Shown here: positions 1-11,490 of the stretch, one piece after another
Layout of the letters: every line of letters begins with the position of its first letter
How positions within the stretch are numbered: position 1 is the stretch's first letter
From: Diphasiastrum complanatum
Lineage: Eukaryota > Streptophyta > Lycopodiopsida > Lycopodiales > Lycopodiaceae
Assembly (NCBI GenBank): GCA_029204225.1
Contig: CM055106.1
Coordinates: forward strand, 21,275,285 to 21,339,284
Reading direction: 5' to 3'
DNA length: 64,000 nt
Program-made: the position numbers and the translations under genes
Notes under the pieces: generated by a model
What the model was told of the DNA's origin: nothing
Databases searched by the model: none
What the model saw: the letters and a program-made list of their open reading frames with translations, nothing else

Positions 1-1180
1 ATTCTAGATTGGGACCCTTACTCTGCAATTACAATTTGTGCCATGTCTAAAGTAAGGGCATTTTTCGTTTACAATCCTTATATTAACATCGTATGTGAGT
101 TAGAAAAGTCTGAAACTTCCCAAATGGGAAGGACTTTTGGAATAGCTCATGTGTCTTTTAAGAATTGTATTGCACTCTTATGACAGGGTATGGTCTTAGG
201 AATCTGGAGAGTTGAGATTGGTGAATTATAACTCAGATTCTAAGATATACCTAATCCATAGGAGAGGATTGTGTTCTCGATTGATTACCCCGGATGAATA
301 GACAAGATAGTGGAATTTTGGTAATGACTGGCCATCTTACCAAATCGACTATGTTTATTTGGGTAAAGACCAAGTAATTAGAGTATCTGGTTAGGCTTTA
401 CAGATTACCAAAGTGACATTATGAACATTCGCGATTCGAAGTTCACTGGTCGCTTTTGGTGGCCGTATTTGCTAAACTAGAGATAACTCTGAACTTAAAG
501 TTCTAATCATTGGTAGTTACCTTCTTTTATTGAGTATAGGACAAGAATCCGATGAATTATGATTGACGAATCATAGTTCAAATTCTAGTTATATTGATTG
601 TTTAAAGGAAGGATTACTCGCATGATCAGAAGATTAGCTAAGATATGTATTCATATTTTAACAATCTCCTCGGAGAGGATGTTATCCTTGATGGAGATTG
701 AGTTATAGTAAGCATTCGGCTACCGGTTATAGCCCGTTTATGCTTATGTACGGATTTGAGCCTAGGTCACCCATTGCGGTTGAGACTCGGTCGATCAAAT
801 TTCAGAAAGTAGCGGATTTCCTACTTGATATGCAGGAAATGCTACGGATTGCACGTGAGAATGTCTAGTGTACCCAAGATGGGGACCGACATTATGCAAG
901 TCTGAAAAGATCACCGAGAGACTTCCCAATGGGGGATTGGGTATTTTTGAGAATCCCAAAGGATTCGACTGGAGATCAGTTGGACCTGTTGGATGAATCA
1001 TCGGGTGTATCTCGTCTTGAACCCGAAAAGATCTTGGATACGAAAACTAAACGATTGAGAAATCGTATAGTTACCGAGCATCTGGTTCGATGGAGGGGAT
1101 GTACGGACAATGACGATTCCTAGGAACAAGAAGGAAGCTTAAGGAGAAACTTTCCTAGTTTTAAGTTCTGAGGACAGAAC
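1..1180 (+). pseudogene. Ty3/gypsy pol 3' end (integrase C-terminus and chromodomain-like tail), broken
   Basis: From about 700 to 1180 one frame reads as the end of a Ty3/gypsy integrase: SKHSATGYSPFMLMYG near 705-752, then GDWVFLRIPKDS from about 932, then a tail with EHLVRWRG and, past a stop, EQEGSLRRNF, as in chromodomain-type elements. Two in-frame TAG stops (866-868 and 1121-1123) interrupt it; the second replaces the Trp normally found before EQEG. Bases 1-690 are probably more decayed pol but I cannot align them. A purine tract and an LTR follow directly, so this is the 3' end of one element. It is not functional. Confidence 0.8.
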
Positions 1181-1186
1181 TTGAAT

Positions 1187-1198
1187 AAGGGGGGAAGA
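1187..1198 (+). other. Polypurine tract of the Ty3 element
   Basis: A purine run (AGGGGGGAAGAA) lies directly before the TGTCATG that opens the LTR. This is where plus-strand DNA synthesis is primed in LTR retrotransposons, and it fixes the LTR start at 1199. Confidence 0.75.
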
Positions 1199-1708
1199 AT
1201 GTCATGCCCATGACTGGCCTTGGGTAGCGTATCCACGCTAGGGACCGGTAGACCAACAACCCGTTAGTTAATTGTGACTATAAGGGAATTGGGGCCCTTA
1301 AGTGTACATGGTCATAATTAATGGTTGTAGGCCTAAACACTTGATGGTGAATTTGTATGGTTCTATCAATGAGTCATTGGGGAACTTGATGACGTGGCCC
1401 AGATAGGCTGCAGAGGTGTCCAGTGAGGTTTCACAGTGCACTACTAGTGGTGCATGGGCCTTGGAGGGTATAAGTATACCTATTGGGCTCTCACTAGTGT
1501 ATGCTTGATAGCATGACCGGTGGCAGGATGCTGCTGGTGTGATGCCTCATTCCTCTTTGTGATTGATCCATAGCTTGGGGCTAGATCCGTTTGATCTAGG
1601 TTTGGTTGGGTTGGTTTGTCCACCATCAGGTTCCCTTTTGTTGCTTGTGATTGGCATGCTTAGAATAGGATCCTTGGATTGAGGACTTCATAGATACCGT
1701 ATGGGACA
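1199..1708 (+). mobile_element. 3' LTR of the Ty3 element
   Basis: It starts TGTCATGCCC directly after the polypurine tract. A TATA-like box (TATAAG at 1469-1474) lies inside. The right boundary is inferred from where LINE sequence becomes recognisable; I could not find a matching terminal CATGACA. No second copy of this LTR is in the window. Confidence 0.6.
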
Positions 1709-2135
1709 GCTTCGAGTCTCTTCTCACCAACTTGCTATCGAGACGGGTAGATAGACAGACACTCCCAAATCACAAAGGATATGTCAATTTTGCTCTCTTC
1801 AGGAGGTGGAGGATGAGTCTCATTTCATCTTTCATTGTCCAGTATATTATGAGATCAGAGGGCGATACCATTGCTTATACAGAGATACTCCTCTCACGTT
1901 GAGATCCTTCCTCACGTATCCAGACTCCAGATGTGTAGGTCTTCTGTTGAGGGAGATGTATACTCTGCAAGCTTCACTTTTACCTACGCACTCAGATATA
2001 GATCACGGTCAGGCTCATATTACCCAGTCTTCCAGAAGCTAGACAAAGAGGATATTTCAGTTGAGGATTTTGAAGTACCTTTGGGTACCAAAAGACGTTA
2101 ATAATAATAATTCTAATTCTGATTCTCTCTCCACG
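1709..2135 (+). mobile_element. LINE 3' end: ORF2 C-terminus plus 3' tail
   Basis: The translation contains VEDESHFIFHCPVYYEIRGRY (1806 on, M in place of V), the Cys/His-rich C-terminal region of L1-type LINE ORF2. It matches the minus-strand LINE at 25534-25746 (EDEAHLLLRC, YYEIRGRYY). Upstream HQLAIETG also matches that copy. The element is 5' truncated. Its 3' end has a short hairpin (GTACC 2075-2079 pairing GGTAC 2084-2088), then AAAAGACGTTAATAATAATAAT and a few CT repeats. The hairpin plus GTTAATAA signature recurs in five other copies in the window. This copy has an AAT tail instead of a long (CT)n. Confidence 0.8.
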
Positions 2136-2699
2136 GCAGAAAAGCCCTCCTCGCCATGCTGCCACACTGCTGTTGTGGCAGCGCTACCTGCCACGCAGGT
2201 AGTCGCGCTGCCTAGGGCAGCCCCTGCCCACCCCCCTGCTCTCCGTCTCCTGCTGCCTCTCTTTCTACCTCTCTTTCTGCTCCTCTTTTGCCCCTTCCCG
2301 AGATCTATACTCCTACTAGGTCCTTTGAAGAATATATCCTATTCTATATTGAGCAGACCACACAAGAATCTAGCTCTTTACGGAAAGAAATGGGACAGCT
2401 TCAAGTAAGCATCCAATCTATGTCCGTCGAAAGGTTAGCCATGCTGGCCCAGATTACTTATTTGGAGGAAGCAACAAGCAGGCAAGGAGAACCAACCATC
2501 TCTACCTCTACAAGGATCCAAAAATTGGAAGACAAGATTGAGCAACACAAAGCAAAGACAAAGACATGGGCCTCTCTTCAAAGATGACAATACAAAAGGT
2601 GCACCCACCTTTAATAGTGTCATTTCAGCCACCATATCCAAAGAGATGAGTATAAATCCATGAATATTAGGATTCAAGGGATTGAAAACACCAAAGATG

Positions 2700-2822
2700 T
2701 GTTGGAATATCAATCCACACTCTAGAGACGCCCAGTGGTAGAGCATCCCATCCGGTATGAGGGAGGTCCTGGGTTCGAATCCTAGTCTGTCCATCCATAT
2801 TATGATTTATGGATTTCTAACA
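2700..2822 (+). repeat. TRIM LTR1
   Basis: This 123-bp copy matches LTR2 but has lost the stretch with the 5' acceptor strand and box A of the tRNA-like region. Its box B (GGTTCGAATCC) and a fully paired T-stem (CTGGG/CCTAG) remain. Confidence 0.9.
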
Positions 2823-2835
2823 TGGTATCAGAGCC
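2823..2835 (+). other. TRIM primer-binding site
   Basis: TGGTATCAGAGCC begins at the base after LTR1. It is the usual plant retrotransposon sequence complementary to the 3' end of initiator tRNA-Met. Confidence 0.9.
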
Positions 2836-2937
2836 AAGTTAATCCTAACAGTTCACGGTGTCAAAGCCATGGTTAGGTGGCCCAAGTTGTGGGGCAGGTG
2901 ACAGCTAGGACCACAACCAAGTGTGGCTTGAGGGGGG

Positions 2938-3081
2938 TGTTGGAATATCAATCCACAATCTAGAGAGAACTATCAAACAGGGCGGATAGCTCAGTGGTAG
3001 AGCATCCCATCCGGTATGAGAGAGGTCATGGGTTCGAATCCTAGTCTGTCCATCCATATTATGATTTATGGATTTCTAACA
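2938..3081 (+). repeat. TRIM LTR2 with complete tRNA-like segment
   Basis: This 144-bp LTR follows the polypurine tract and ends TTTCTAACA. It retains the full tRNA-like sequence at 2980-3052. Confidence 0.9.
2980..3052 (+). promoter_or_regulatory. tRNA-like sequence with Pol III boxes A and B inside the TRIM LTR
   Basis: These 73 bases fold like a tRNA. The acceptor strands GGGCGGA (2980-2986) and TCTGTCC (3045-3051) pair at all seven positions, two as G-U. The D-stem is GCTC/GAGC (2989-2992, 3000-3003). Box A TAGCTCAGTGG (2987-2997) and box B GGTTCGAATCC (3031-3041) are perfect matches to the Pol III consensus. The anticodon arm is degenerate: one mismatch, C instead of U at position 33, CGG in the anticodon position. 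It is therefore unlikely to be a working tRNA gene. It more likely gives the TRIM a Pol III promoter, by analogy with Cassandra TRIMs, which carry 5S rRNA promoters in their LTRs. Confidence 0.8.
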
Positions 3082-3370
3082 AGATCCAATGACCAAAGCA
3101 CTGCAGCATAATGTGTGTCCCCATTCTGGAGACCCTCCCATCTACAGTCAAAATTCTTTTTTCCCCTCCCTTGGTCTAGGCAGCACAAACTTGGATGATT
3201 CTGATCACGAGGACGATGACGAGTCTTAGTTGTATATTACTTTTCATTATGCTCATCAGACATTATTGTACTCCACTTACAGTGCCATATGACCTGATTT
3301 CATATATGGTGTATGGTTTAGTGTTCAATATGGTTCCTTGTGATTTCAATTCAGTTTGTTGTGATCTCTC

Positions 3371-4440
3371 AGAGAGACAGAGAGAGAGAGAGAGAAAGAA
3401 AGCTTTATTAACATCTTTTGGGCACCCTTGGGTGCATAAGACCAAAAAGAAAATATGTACAAGCAACAGAATGCGTACCACAAGGAAGATCCATGATAGA
3501 GATGCCCATATGTCGTAAGAGACCAGGAGAGCTTGGCATGGCAATCAGCTAGGACACACGAAGAAATAACCGCAACAACTATGTATCTATTCGGGTAAGA
3601 TGCACGAATCTCCTGAATCCGCTAAAGAAAAAGAATAAGGCGGAAAAAGCCCTCAAGGATGATCGGAGGAGTAGCAAACTCAGCACATAGGATATCATGA
3701 GGGGTGGTAGTCTTCGCACGTATCATGCGAAACAACATAGTGGCCTGAATGCGAGAAATGCCTGCCCAATCCCAGAGAGAACAGATCTCGGAGGCATACA
3801 TCAATGCTGGAACCACCCGTGTGTGAAACAACTGGCATATAGTAGCGGGATCAAAAATATGATTCATTGTACAACCACGCTCGAACTGGACCAATGCTGA
3901 AAGACCGAAAGAAATGTGCGCAAATGCAGCCTGGCGGAAACCAAGAAGGGGCGCAGTAAACAGGGCTCCCAAGTAAGTATAAGAGGAAACAATGTCAACT
4001 TCCTGGCCGTCAGAGAAGAATTGATAATTGTGAAGGCTTTGTAAATTGGTGTTGAAAATCATGATCATCGTCTTTTTAAAGTTAACAGAGAGACCCCAAG
4101 CAACACAAAACCGATGTAAGACCTGTAAGTGACATTGCAACCCTTATGGTGAGGGAGAAAGCAGGACAATGTCATCAGCATAAAGCAGAATAGAGATGAG
4201 CAAATGAGCCAACGGGAAACCATCTCCACCTTCACGAATGAGGCACTCAAGATCATCAATATAAAGTGCAAACAGCGGAGGGGGCATTGGACAGCCTTGC
4301 TTGACGCCAACAGTGCTACGGATGGGAGAAGACAAATCAGTACCCAACTGAATACGTGCTAGAACTCTCTCATACAGAGCAACCACTACCGCGAGAATAG
4401 AGTCGGAAAAGCCAAGCTGACGTAGTCTGCTGATCAAAAG
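3371..4440 (-). pseudogene. LINE ORF2 fragment A (reverse transcriptase) with 3' tail
   Basis: Read on the minus strand, 4437-4144 encodes RT: VGVKQGCPMPPPLFALYIDD and LLYADDIVLL, which keeps the YADD catalytic motif. A shifted frame (4140-3622) continues with FCVAWGLSVNFKKT and the RT thumb/connection region. The C-terminus of ORF2 is mostly deleted, and a shortened 3' UTR joins at about 3480. The 3' end has the hairpin GCACCC-TT-GGGTGC (3422-3435), a GTTAATAAAGC motif and a (CT)n tail (AG on plus at 3371-3396). Frameshifts make it inactive. At about 4440 it is fused to fragment B. Confidence 0.8.
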
Positions 4441-5099
4441 AAGACGGCGTCAAAGTGAAGAAAGTGAGTGTGATAGAACTGAAGCTTAACCCATGATGGA
4501 TCCAGGTGAGACCAGACAGTGTGTATGTATGCTCTGTAGATCTGTCGGCGAATGAACGTATGAGTCCCATTTGGGAGGTCACACATAGATAATCCCCAGC
4601 TATGTAGAAAGTCCGACGCATACTGAAACCATGAGGACTTAGCCCTCTCCTCGGGTAAAGTGCGAGAAGATGTAAAAGCCGCTACCATGTATCTAGAAGA
4701 ATCAAGCTCTGAAACTCTGTGAATGAATGTGATGATCCTAAAAATACAGTGGGGGAGAAGCAAACTCTGCCAAAATAATATTGTGAGGAACTGACTTCTT
4801 GGCCCGAATCATCCGGCTAAGCATGAGAATCTGCAAACGCGAGATGTCACTCCAAGTATCTCTAGATAAGCCTGGGCCCCATGTCTCTGCTGAATACAGT
4901 GCAACTGGAGAAACAGTTGAAGAGAAAAGGTGGCAGCGTGTATCAGGGTCATGTATGTAATAAGTAGAGGAAAACCTCTCCATCTGAACAAGAGCAGAGC
5001 GCCCCTTGCAGAGCCTAGCCAATGCAGCTGGTCTAAAAGAAAGTAATGGACTCGAGAAGAGAACACCCAGGTACATGTAATGGTGTTAAACACCATAAC

Positions 5100-5101
<2 letters not shown>
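4441..5101 (-). pseudogene. LINE ORF2 fragment B (RT C-terminal half)
   Basis: Minus frames 5076-4738 and 4763-4434 encode YLGVLFSSPLLSFRPAALAR and MLSRMIRAKKSVPHN, then LPNGTHTFIRRQIYRAYIHT, matching the ORF2 C-terminal half of the LINE at 25-27 kb. It starts abruptly after a (CT)n tract at QVMVFNT, equivalent to the KVIIFNT motif inside other copies, so it is a 5'-truncated insertion beginning in the microsatellite. It ends in an abrupt fusion with fragment A. A single frameshift separates its two frames. Confidence 0.75.

Positions 5102-5143
<42 letters not shown>
5102..5143. repeat. (GA)n/(CT)n microsatellite
   Basis: About 21 GA units lie at the 5' edge (minus-strand reading) of LINE fragment B, one of several junctions where an element starts inside a CT tract. 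Confidence 0.95.
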
Positions 5144-5145
<2 letters not shown>

Positions 5146-5527
5146 ATGTGTCGTATCTCTTCAATATGGCTCATTGTGGTTTCAGCCGATTTAGTATGGT
5201 TCACTACGATTCAGTATTTCTTAATCATTTTCATAGTTGCACAAATTGCCGATTCGAACAAAAAATCGCGGCTTGAATTAGTCCGATTCAACGACCGATT
5301 GAAATCGGCAACCTGTTCGAATCAGTTACCTCATAAAAAAATCGAAACTATATGTTTAAACTATCTATATATTTATATAAACTATATGTGTTTATATCCA
5401 TGAAAGATGTTTCATGCAACGAGGTTGTGGACAAAATAATAAGTGTCTTTATATAACGTACATTTAAACTGCAAATGATTTTGAGGCTGGGGAGATGCTT
5501 ACAGTAGAGGTTTCCCAGCTCGTGAAG
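5144..5527. other. Unannotated, AT-rich
   Basis: I see no gene or known repeat. A short stretch at 5245-5325 repeats the word CGATT in both orientations (GCCGATTCGAAC, CCGATTGAAATCGG). Confidence 0.5.
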
Positions 5528-5852
5528 TCAGAAGAACAATGCATCGGCCTTCCTATAGAGATGCCTGTTTGGACGTATAATATAAGTGACAAAATTTGCA
5601 CACACATGTGCTTGATTATGCACATGTACTGAAGCTGCTTGGTATATGACAGGGACGGTGTAGGTGAAATTCAGTTTGAGCATGTTTTGCAAATAGAACA
5701 TAGTTTGAAAGGCAGTTTTATGGGCTTCATACTGGTCTAGGGTTTGGGATTTGGCTTCACCGCCAATTTCCTGAACTCGAACACCCAAGGAAGCAGCATT
5801 CCTTTTGGGGCAATGATCAATACCCTTTCATCTGGATATTTGGAAGCTTTGC
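5528..5852 (-). other. Unidentified 86-codon ORF (5788-5528), possible exon
   Basis: The minus-strand ORF starts MGVRVQEIGGEAKSQTLDQY and is unlike simple repeat translation. The open frame extends upstream of the ATG (NAASLG before it). The first 35 residues look protein-like, while the rest is compositionally poor. No splice site is obvious. I do not recognise the family. It could be an exon or pseudogene scrap. Confidence 0.2.
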
Positions 5853-6447
5853 AAGAAAGCAACATTCACTGAGAGCCGTATGCGAGAGCATAAAGCTCTC
5901 AATGTTCGTGTTAGAGATATTCTGAACTCCCAAAATGTTGTTGAAGAAGCTGAGAAGTTTTGGAAAAAAATCTTCAACACCATATGGAAACTGTCTGGCG
6001 ACCTAAGAAGGACCTGGATACTCTTGGCATCCGCTTCACATCAGTGTCTCACCGACGTGAAGTTCTAGGGAAGAGATTCAAATTGCGGGATACCAAACTC
6101 TACTTGGACGAAGATCTTACCGTCATCCAAGTTCAAGAACGTAAGAAGGCAAGACAAGAAGCTCTATCAACAAGCAAATGGCTTATCTATCGTGATGGTA
6201 TTATCAGACTGGTAGATCGGAAGCCTGTAGTTAATGAAAAGAATTATGAGATAGAGTCTGAGATAGAGAAATGAAGAGATGTCCAGTTGAACATGTAAAT
6301 GGTCTACGCACCATATAATCCTGGCTATATGACTCTCTTCTTAGTTAGTTTTTTTATTTTGCTTTGACGGCACTGATCCGTCTTGTTTCCAACTTACTTG
6401 ATGTACTCGTTCGTCTTATATGCCTTTTGGCATGGAAAAGATGTTAA

Positions 6448-6451
<4 letters not shown>
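5853..6451 (+). pseudogene. ORF1-only LINE derivative, copy 1 (5' truncated)
   Basis: It begins within the ORF1 RRM domain (ATFTESRMREHKALNVRVRD) and, after a frameshift near 5970, continues to the ORF1 C-terminal domain: LGKRFKLRDTKLYLDEDL, VIQVQERKKARQEAL, then KWLIYRDGIIRLVD and TGA at 6272. No ORF2 follows: 180 bp later comes the LINE 3' end, with the hairpin ATGCC-TTTT-GGCAT (6419-6432), GATGTTAATAAAT and (CT)n. It is close to copy 2 in both ORF and 3' UTR. This resembles mammalian HAL1 half-LINEs. Confidence 0.75.

Positions 6452-6541
<90 letters not shown>
6452..6541. repeat. (CT)n microsatellite, tail of copy 1 and head of copy 2
   Basis: A 90-bp CT tract follows the 3' motif of one LINE derivative and directly precedes the 5' UTR of the next. 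Confidence 0.95.
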
Positions 6542-8298
<1,757 letters not shown>

Positions 8299-8311
8299 TT
8301 CTTTCTTTCTT

Positions 8312-8378
<67 letters not shown>
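8299..8378. repeat. (CTTT)n(CT)n compound microsatellite
   Basis: About five CTTT units run into about 30 CT units, forming the tail of the third LINE-derived element. Confidence 0.95.
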
Positions 8379-8381
<3 letters not shown>

Positions 8382-8496
8382 ACCCACACACACATTAATA
8401 GGCTATAGTTGATTCTTTCCTCTTCGCATAGAACGAACTAGTTCACATCTCAAATGGCATTTCGTCTAGCTTTGAATCATGATTTATGAAAACATT

Positions 8497-8660
8497 ACTC
8501 ATAGACCCTTGAAATGAACGACTTTGATGCCTTCGCTCCAATAGCAAAGATGACTGTAATATAATTTTTGCTTGCATTCAGGACAACAAATAATTGGGTC
8601 ATGAATCAAATGGATGTAACTACCACTTTCTTGCACGGGGAACCTCAAGTGGATTTGTCA
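8497..8660 (+). pseudogene. Ty1/copia reverse transcriptase fragment
   Basis: The translation gives DFDAFAPIAKMT, then a TAA in place of a residue, LLAFRTTNNWVMNQMDVTTT and FLHGEPQ. These are the copia RT signatures (FAPVAK; QMDVTTAFLHG). About 50 codons remain, truncated on both sides. Confidence 0.85.
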
Positions 8661-9736
8661 AATGGTTTCCGACATGCAATCAACATGCAAGCAAATGTGG
8701 AAACATGCAAGCAATCTGAAGAATTCTAGAGGCATGCATGCAACATGCATGGACTAGTACTTGCACATGCAAACAGAAATTGCTAGCAAACTGTAATTTT
8801 GTCGACATGCAATGAATAGATCAAACTTTCGAAGTAATCGGATCTGCTGGCTATGGAGGGCAGCGAGCAAGATGAAGAGGATGCGAGCAGAAATTTGCAT
8901 GAAACTCATGTCAAAGACTTGCTACAAACTAAAATGATGGTATATGCTGTAAAGAGCATTCTAACATCATTAATCCTGGAAATTGCTCCTCCAATTGGGT
9001 CGATTGGATCATGAATGCTTGTTGTCCATGAATTTCCAGCAAGAAGAACTTTACATTAGCAAGAATACAAAGCAATAAATCAGATCCAACAAGACACCAA
9101 TCTAGGAACTAGCATTGATTAGCAAGAGATTCTACCACAAAAAGCAAATCACAAGAGCATATGTGAGAAGAAATCTCTCTCTCTCCAATAGTGCGCCCAT
9201 CTAGGAGGAGGAGGTATCATTTATAGATTGGAAACAAATGATATGTGATGTACATGGCTTCCAAGTGTCAAAAGTAGGTGAAATAGGTGTCCCACATGCT
9301 AAGCATGCACTTTCCCTCTTCATGCAATGATTTGCCTTGGTCCACAAGTTTCCTATATAGGAAAAATGCGCCCTCCTACAACATGAGAAAATTCATATAG
9401 TTTGAGCATATAGTTGGTAGCATGTAAAATTGCCCCTAGGGCCCTACTCAAGGTTTTAAAACCTTTACAATAAATTTTTATAATGTTTACAAACTTGGTA
9501 AGCCTATTTAAACTTTGCGAGAATACAACGCAAATTAAAATTGCATGGCACTAAAATACATGGTGGAGCAAGGAATGGTAAAACTCATGCATTGCTCCAC
9601 CAAAGAGATGTCGGCCACCTTCAAGAAAGGCCTTGAGAGGCAAGAAACATAAGGAATTAATGATGAGGCCTTCAATTGCGACTACAACTCCATGAAGTCT
9701 AAAAGTGTTTGGGGTGTTGGGTTCCTATGTCCAACA
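8661..9736 (-). repeat. LTR-like region, minus orientation
   Basis: The right edge carries TGTTGG (9715-9720) and CCAACA (9731-9736), typical LTR-end words. On the minus strand a TATA-like CTATAAATGA lies near 9220, followed by a U/T-rich R/U5-like stretch. 8660-8830 has repeated CATGCAA words. There is a 16-bp palindrome TTTCCTATATAGGAAA near 9350. I could not find a partner LTR, PBS or coding region. Confidence 0.3.
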
Positions 9737-10799
9737 CATCAACTAGCTGCAAGTAGAAGCTTGAGTTAGAGCTGAGTTCAATTTATTTCGACTTCAAGCT
9801 CAAACTTGACGTGATTCAAAGTCTAGAAAGAATGTTCTGAAGTCCAGGGCATATTTTGAGTCAACCGGACATGGATAATGAATCGAAGTTGAACTTTGTC
9901 TTTGGTGCTATCAAAGTAACTAAAGAACTAATCAGTACCCACCTCATGGAGGCTGGTTGATTGAAATACAACTGATTAGTTGGATCACAATCAAAAGAAT
10001 TAATATAGGACAAAATAATGATGAATCTCATGAGCTGGATTTATAGTGTACATATATATCTAGGCAAACCAGCTGAGATGGTGAGCTTTCCACTCCTTGT
10101 ACCCTATTTCAGCACTGTTTCTGAGATCAAGTTCTTTGTAGGGGTGTTTTCACACATGCAAGGCATGTCTATTTGTCAATAAACTCAATGCTCATTAAAG
10201 AGAAAAGATAAGAAGGCCATTACCCAATTTCACACAAGAAAGAAAAGGCCCCCATGTGGCAGATGACTTGGCATAAAAAATGCTAACTTGGGATAAGTGA
10301 AGATGCCAGGCACTACCCCTTGGTATCTCCACTTTTGTAGGGCCACTATTTTTTAGGAGAGCTTGAGATTTGAATTTTTAGGTTGGAGAACATCATGATG
10401 GTTGTTATTGGATAGAGGAGAGATGTTGTAAAGCTGACTCGAGTGCACCCAGTGTGCCCTGTAAGACTCTAAGGGGTGACGCTCTCTAAGGTCCAGAGCA
10501 AGTTAGAAAGTCAAGGACTGAGCCTCCGACCTGTGGTGAGCCAGTCAAGTAGTCACAAGTCATGAGCTAGCTCTAGAGCTCGAGTCATGGCCTAGTCAGG
10601 AACCAAGTTGATTCTGCCGCTGGGACGGCTCCCAGGAACCATGTCCGGGAGCCAGACTGATTCTGCCAGGCTTGCCAAGCTTAATAGGGGGAGTCCGACA
10701 GACAGAAACTTGGGCAGCTCAGGAATCCAGTCGCCAGGTCTTAGCTCCCTCTACCAGCGCGAGCCAGGCACAATGCCCAGCACGTGTTGGTGGCCCCGA
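9737..10799. other. No recognisable gene
   Basis: Unique-looking DNA. 10440-10800 is GC-richer with repeated GGGAGCC/GGCTCCC words (for example around 10627 and 10648). Short ORFs here do not resemble proteins I know. Confidence 0.4.
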
Positions 10800-11490
10800 G
10801 ATTAAACAGCAACTTGTAAAGCTAAAGATGAGCTGTTTTCTGCTGAAAAACCAGCAGGATTTGAAGTGGCAAAAATCTCGTCTTTAGGAAAGATGAGATT
10901 ATTAGTGACAAAAGCATAATCATTATTGAAAAGATTATCCTCCTTTTCAAATTGTTGTTCCAAAATAGTGATTGCGGTACTTGTATCGTCACCTTTCTCT
11001 TTTTCCTTTGCAAGCCTCTTCCTACATTCTTTGATGTGATACCCAAACTTCTTGCAATAGTGGCACTTACCCTTCTTCTTGGAGCCTTGATCTTGAGCTT
11101 CCTTAGATTTTTGATCATCTTTGGAAGTTTTGAAAGAAGGCCTCCATTTCACTTGCCTTTGCCTTTGCCTTTTGCAAAGAAAGCTTGATCTTCTTGTTCA
11201 CCAAAGTTGATCCTTGTTTGCTCTTCTTGAAGAAGTAAGCCAACAAGTTCGTCGAAGGAGATTTGCTGTCCCCAAAGAGAAATGCTCAATGATGACACAA
11301 ATGGAAGGTAAGAATTAGGAAAAGAGTTGAGAGTAATAGATTCAAGTGGTTTGTAAGAAAATCACCTTCTTGCATCTTCAAGATAGAAAGTTGATTTCGA
11401 AGATATACCACTTTTGCCGCATTCTTTACTTGAAACATCTTGGCAAGAGTCTCCCAAGCACTTTTGGAAGTCTTGCATGTCGAAAAGACT
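10800..11490 (-). pseudogene. Ty1/copia gag C-terminal part
   Basis: On the minus strand 11152-10802 reads as gag with a zinc knuckle CHYCKKFGYHIKEC (C-x2-C-x4-H-x4-C, intact) in a Lys/Glu-rich setting. Upstream (about 11490-11160, shifted frames) are UBN2-type gag words such as SAWETLAKMFQV, LLSTL and ISFDELVGLLLQEEQ. The N-terminus is missing at about 11490, and the protease is missing past 10800. It joins a leader and a PBS at 12.3 kb in the same orientation. Confidence 0.75.

Larger units (their letters stand above)
2700..3081 (+). mobile_element. TRIM (terminal-repeat retrotransposon in miniature)
   Basis: This is a complete 382-bp LTR element without coding capacity. LTR1 is 2700-2822 (123 bp) and LTR2 is 2938-3081 (144 bp). 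Both run TGTTGGAATATC ... TTTCTAACA. The primer-binding site TGGTATCAGAGCC (2823-2835) matches the classic initiator-Met type. A GAGGGGGG polypurine tract (2930-2937) precedes LTR2. The flanks AGATG (2695-2699) and AGATC (3082-3086) are a 5-bp target duplication with one mismatch. It sits inside a LINE ORF1. LTR1 lacks about 21 bp present in LTR2. Each LTR holds a tRNA-like sequence, which is unusual. Confidence 0.9.
2136..3370 (+). pseudogene. LINE ORF1 fragment interrupted by a TRIM
   Basis: It begins in a CTCTCTCC junction right after the preceding LINE tail. Codons from 2288 to 2587 give a coiled-coil segment (SSLRKEMGQLQVSIQSM, then RIQKLEDKIEQHKAK) and SWASLQ-like sequence. From about 2640 it continues with NIRIQGIENTKD, the start of an L1 ORF1-type RRM domain. 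A TRIM (2700-3081) splits this domain. Downstream the frame ends with an acidic tail DDSDHEDDDES and TAG near 3226. The 3' part runs to CTCTC at 3365-3370, where it meets the tail of an opposite-strand LINE. I see no ORF2. Confidence 0.65.

Noticed and set aside
2980-3052. A functional tRNA gene
   Set aside because: The anticodon stem has a mismatch, position 33 is C instead of U, and the sequence lies inside a TRIM LTR present twice. Annotated as tRNA-like promoter instead.
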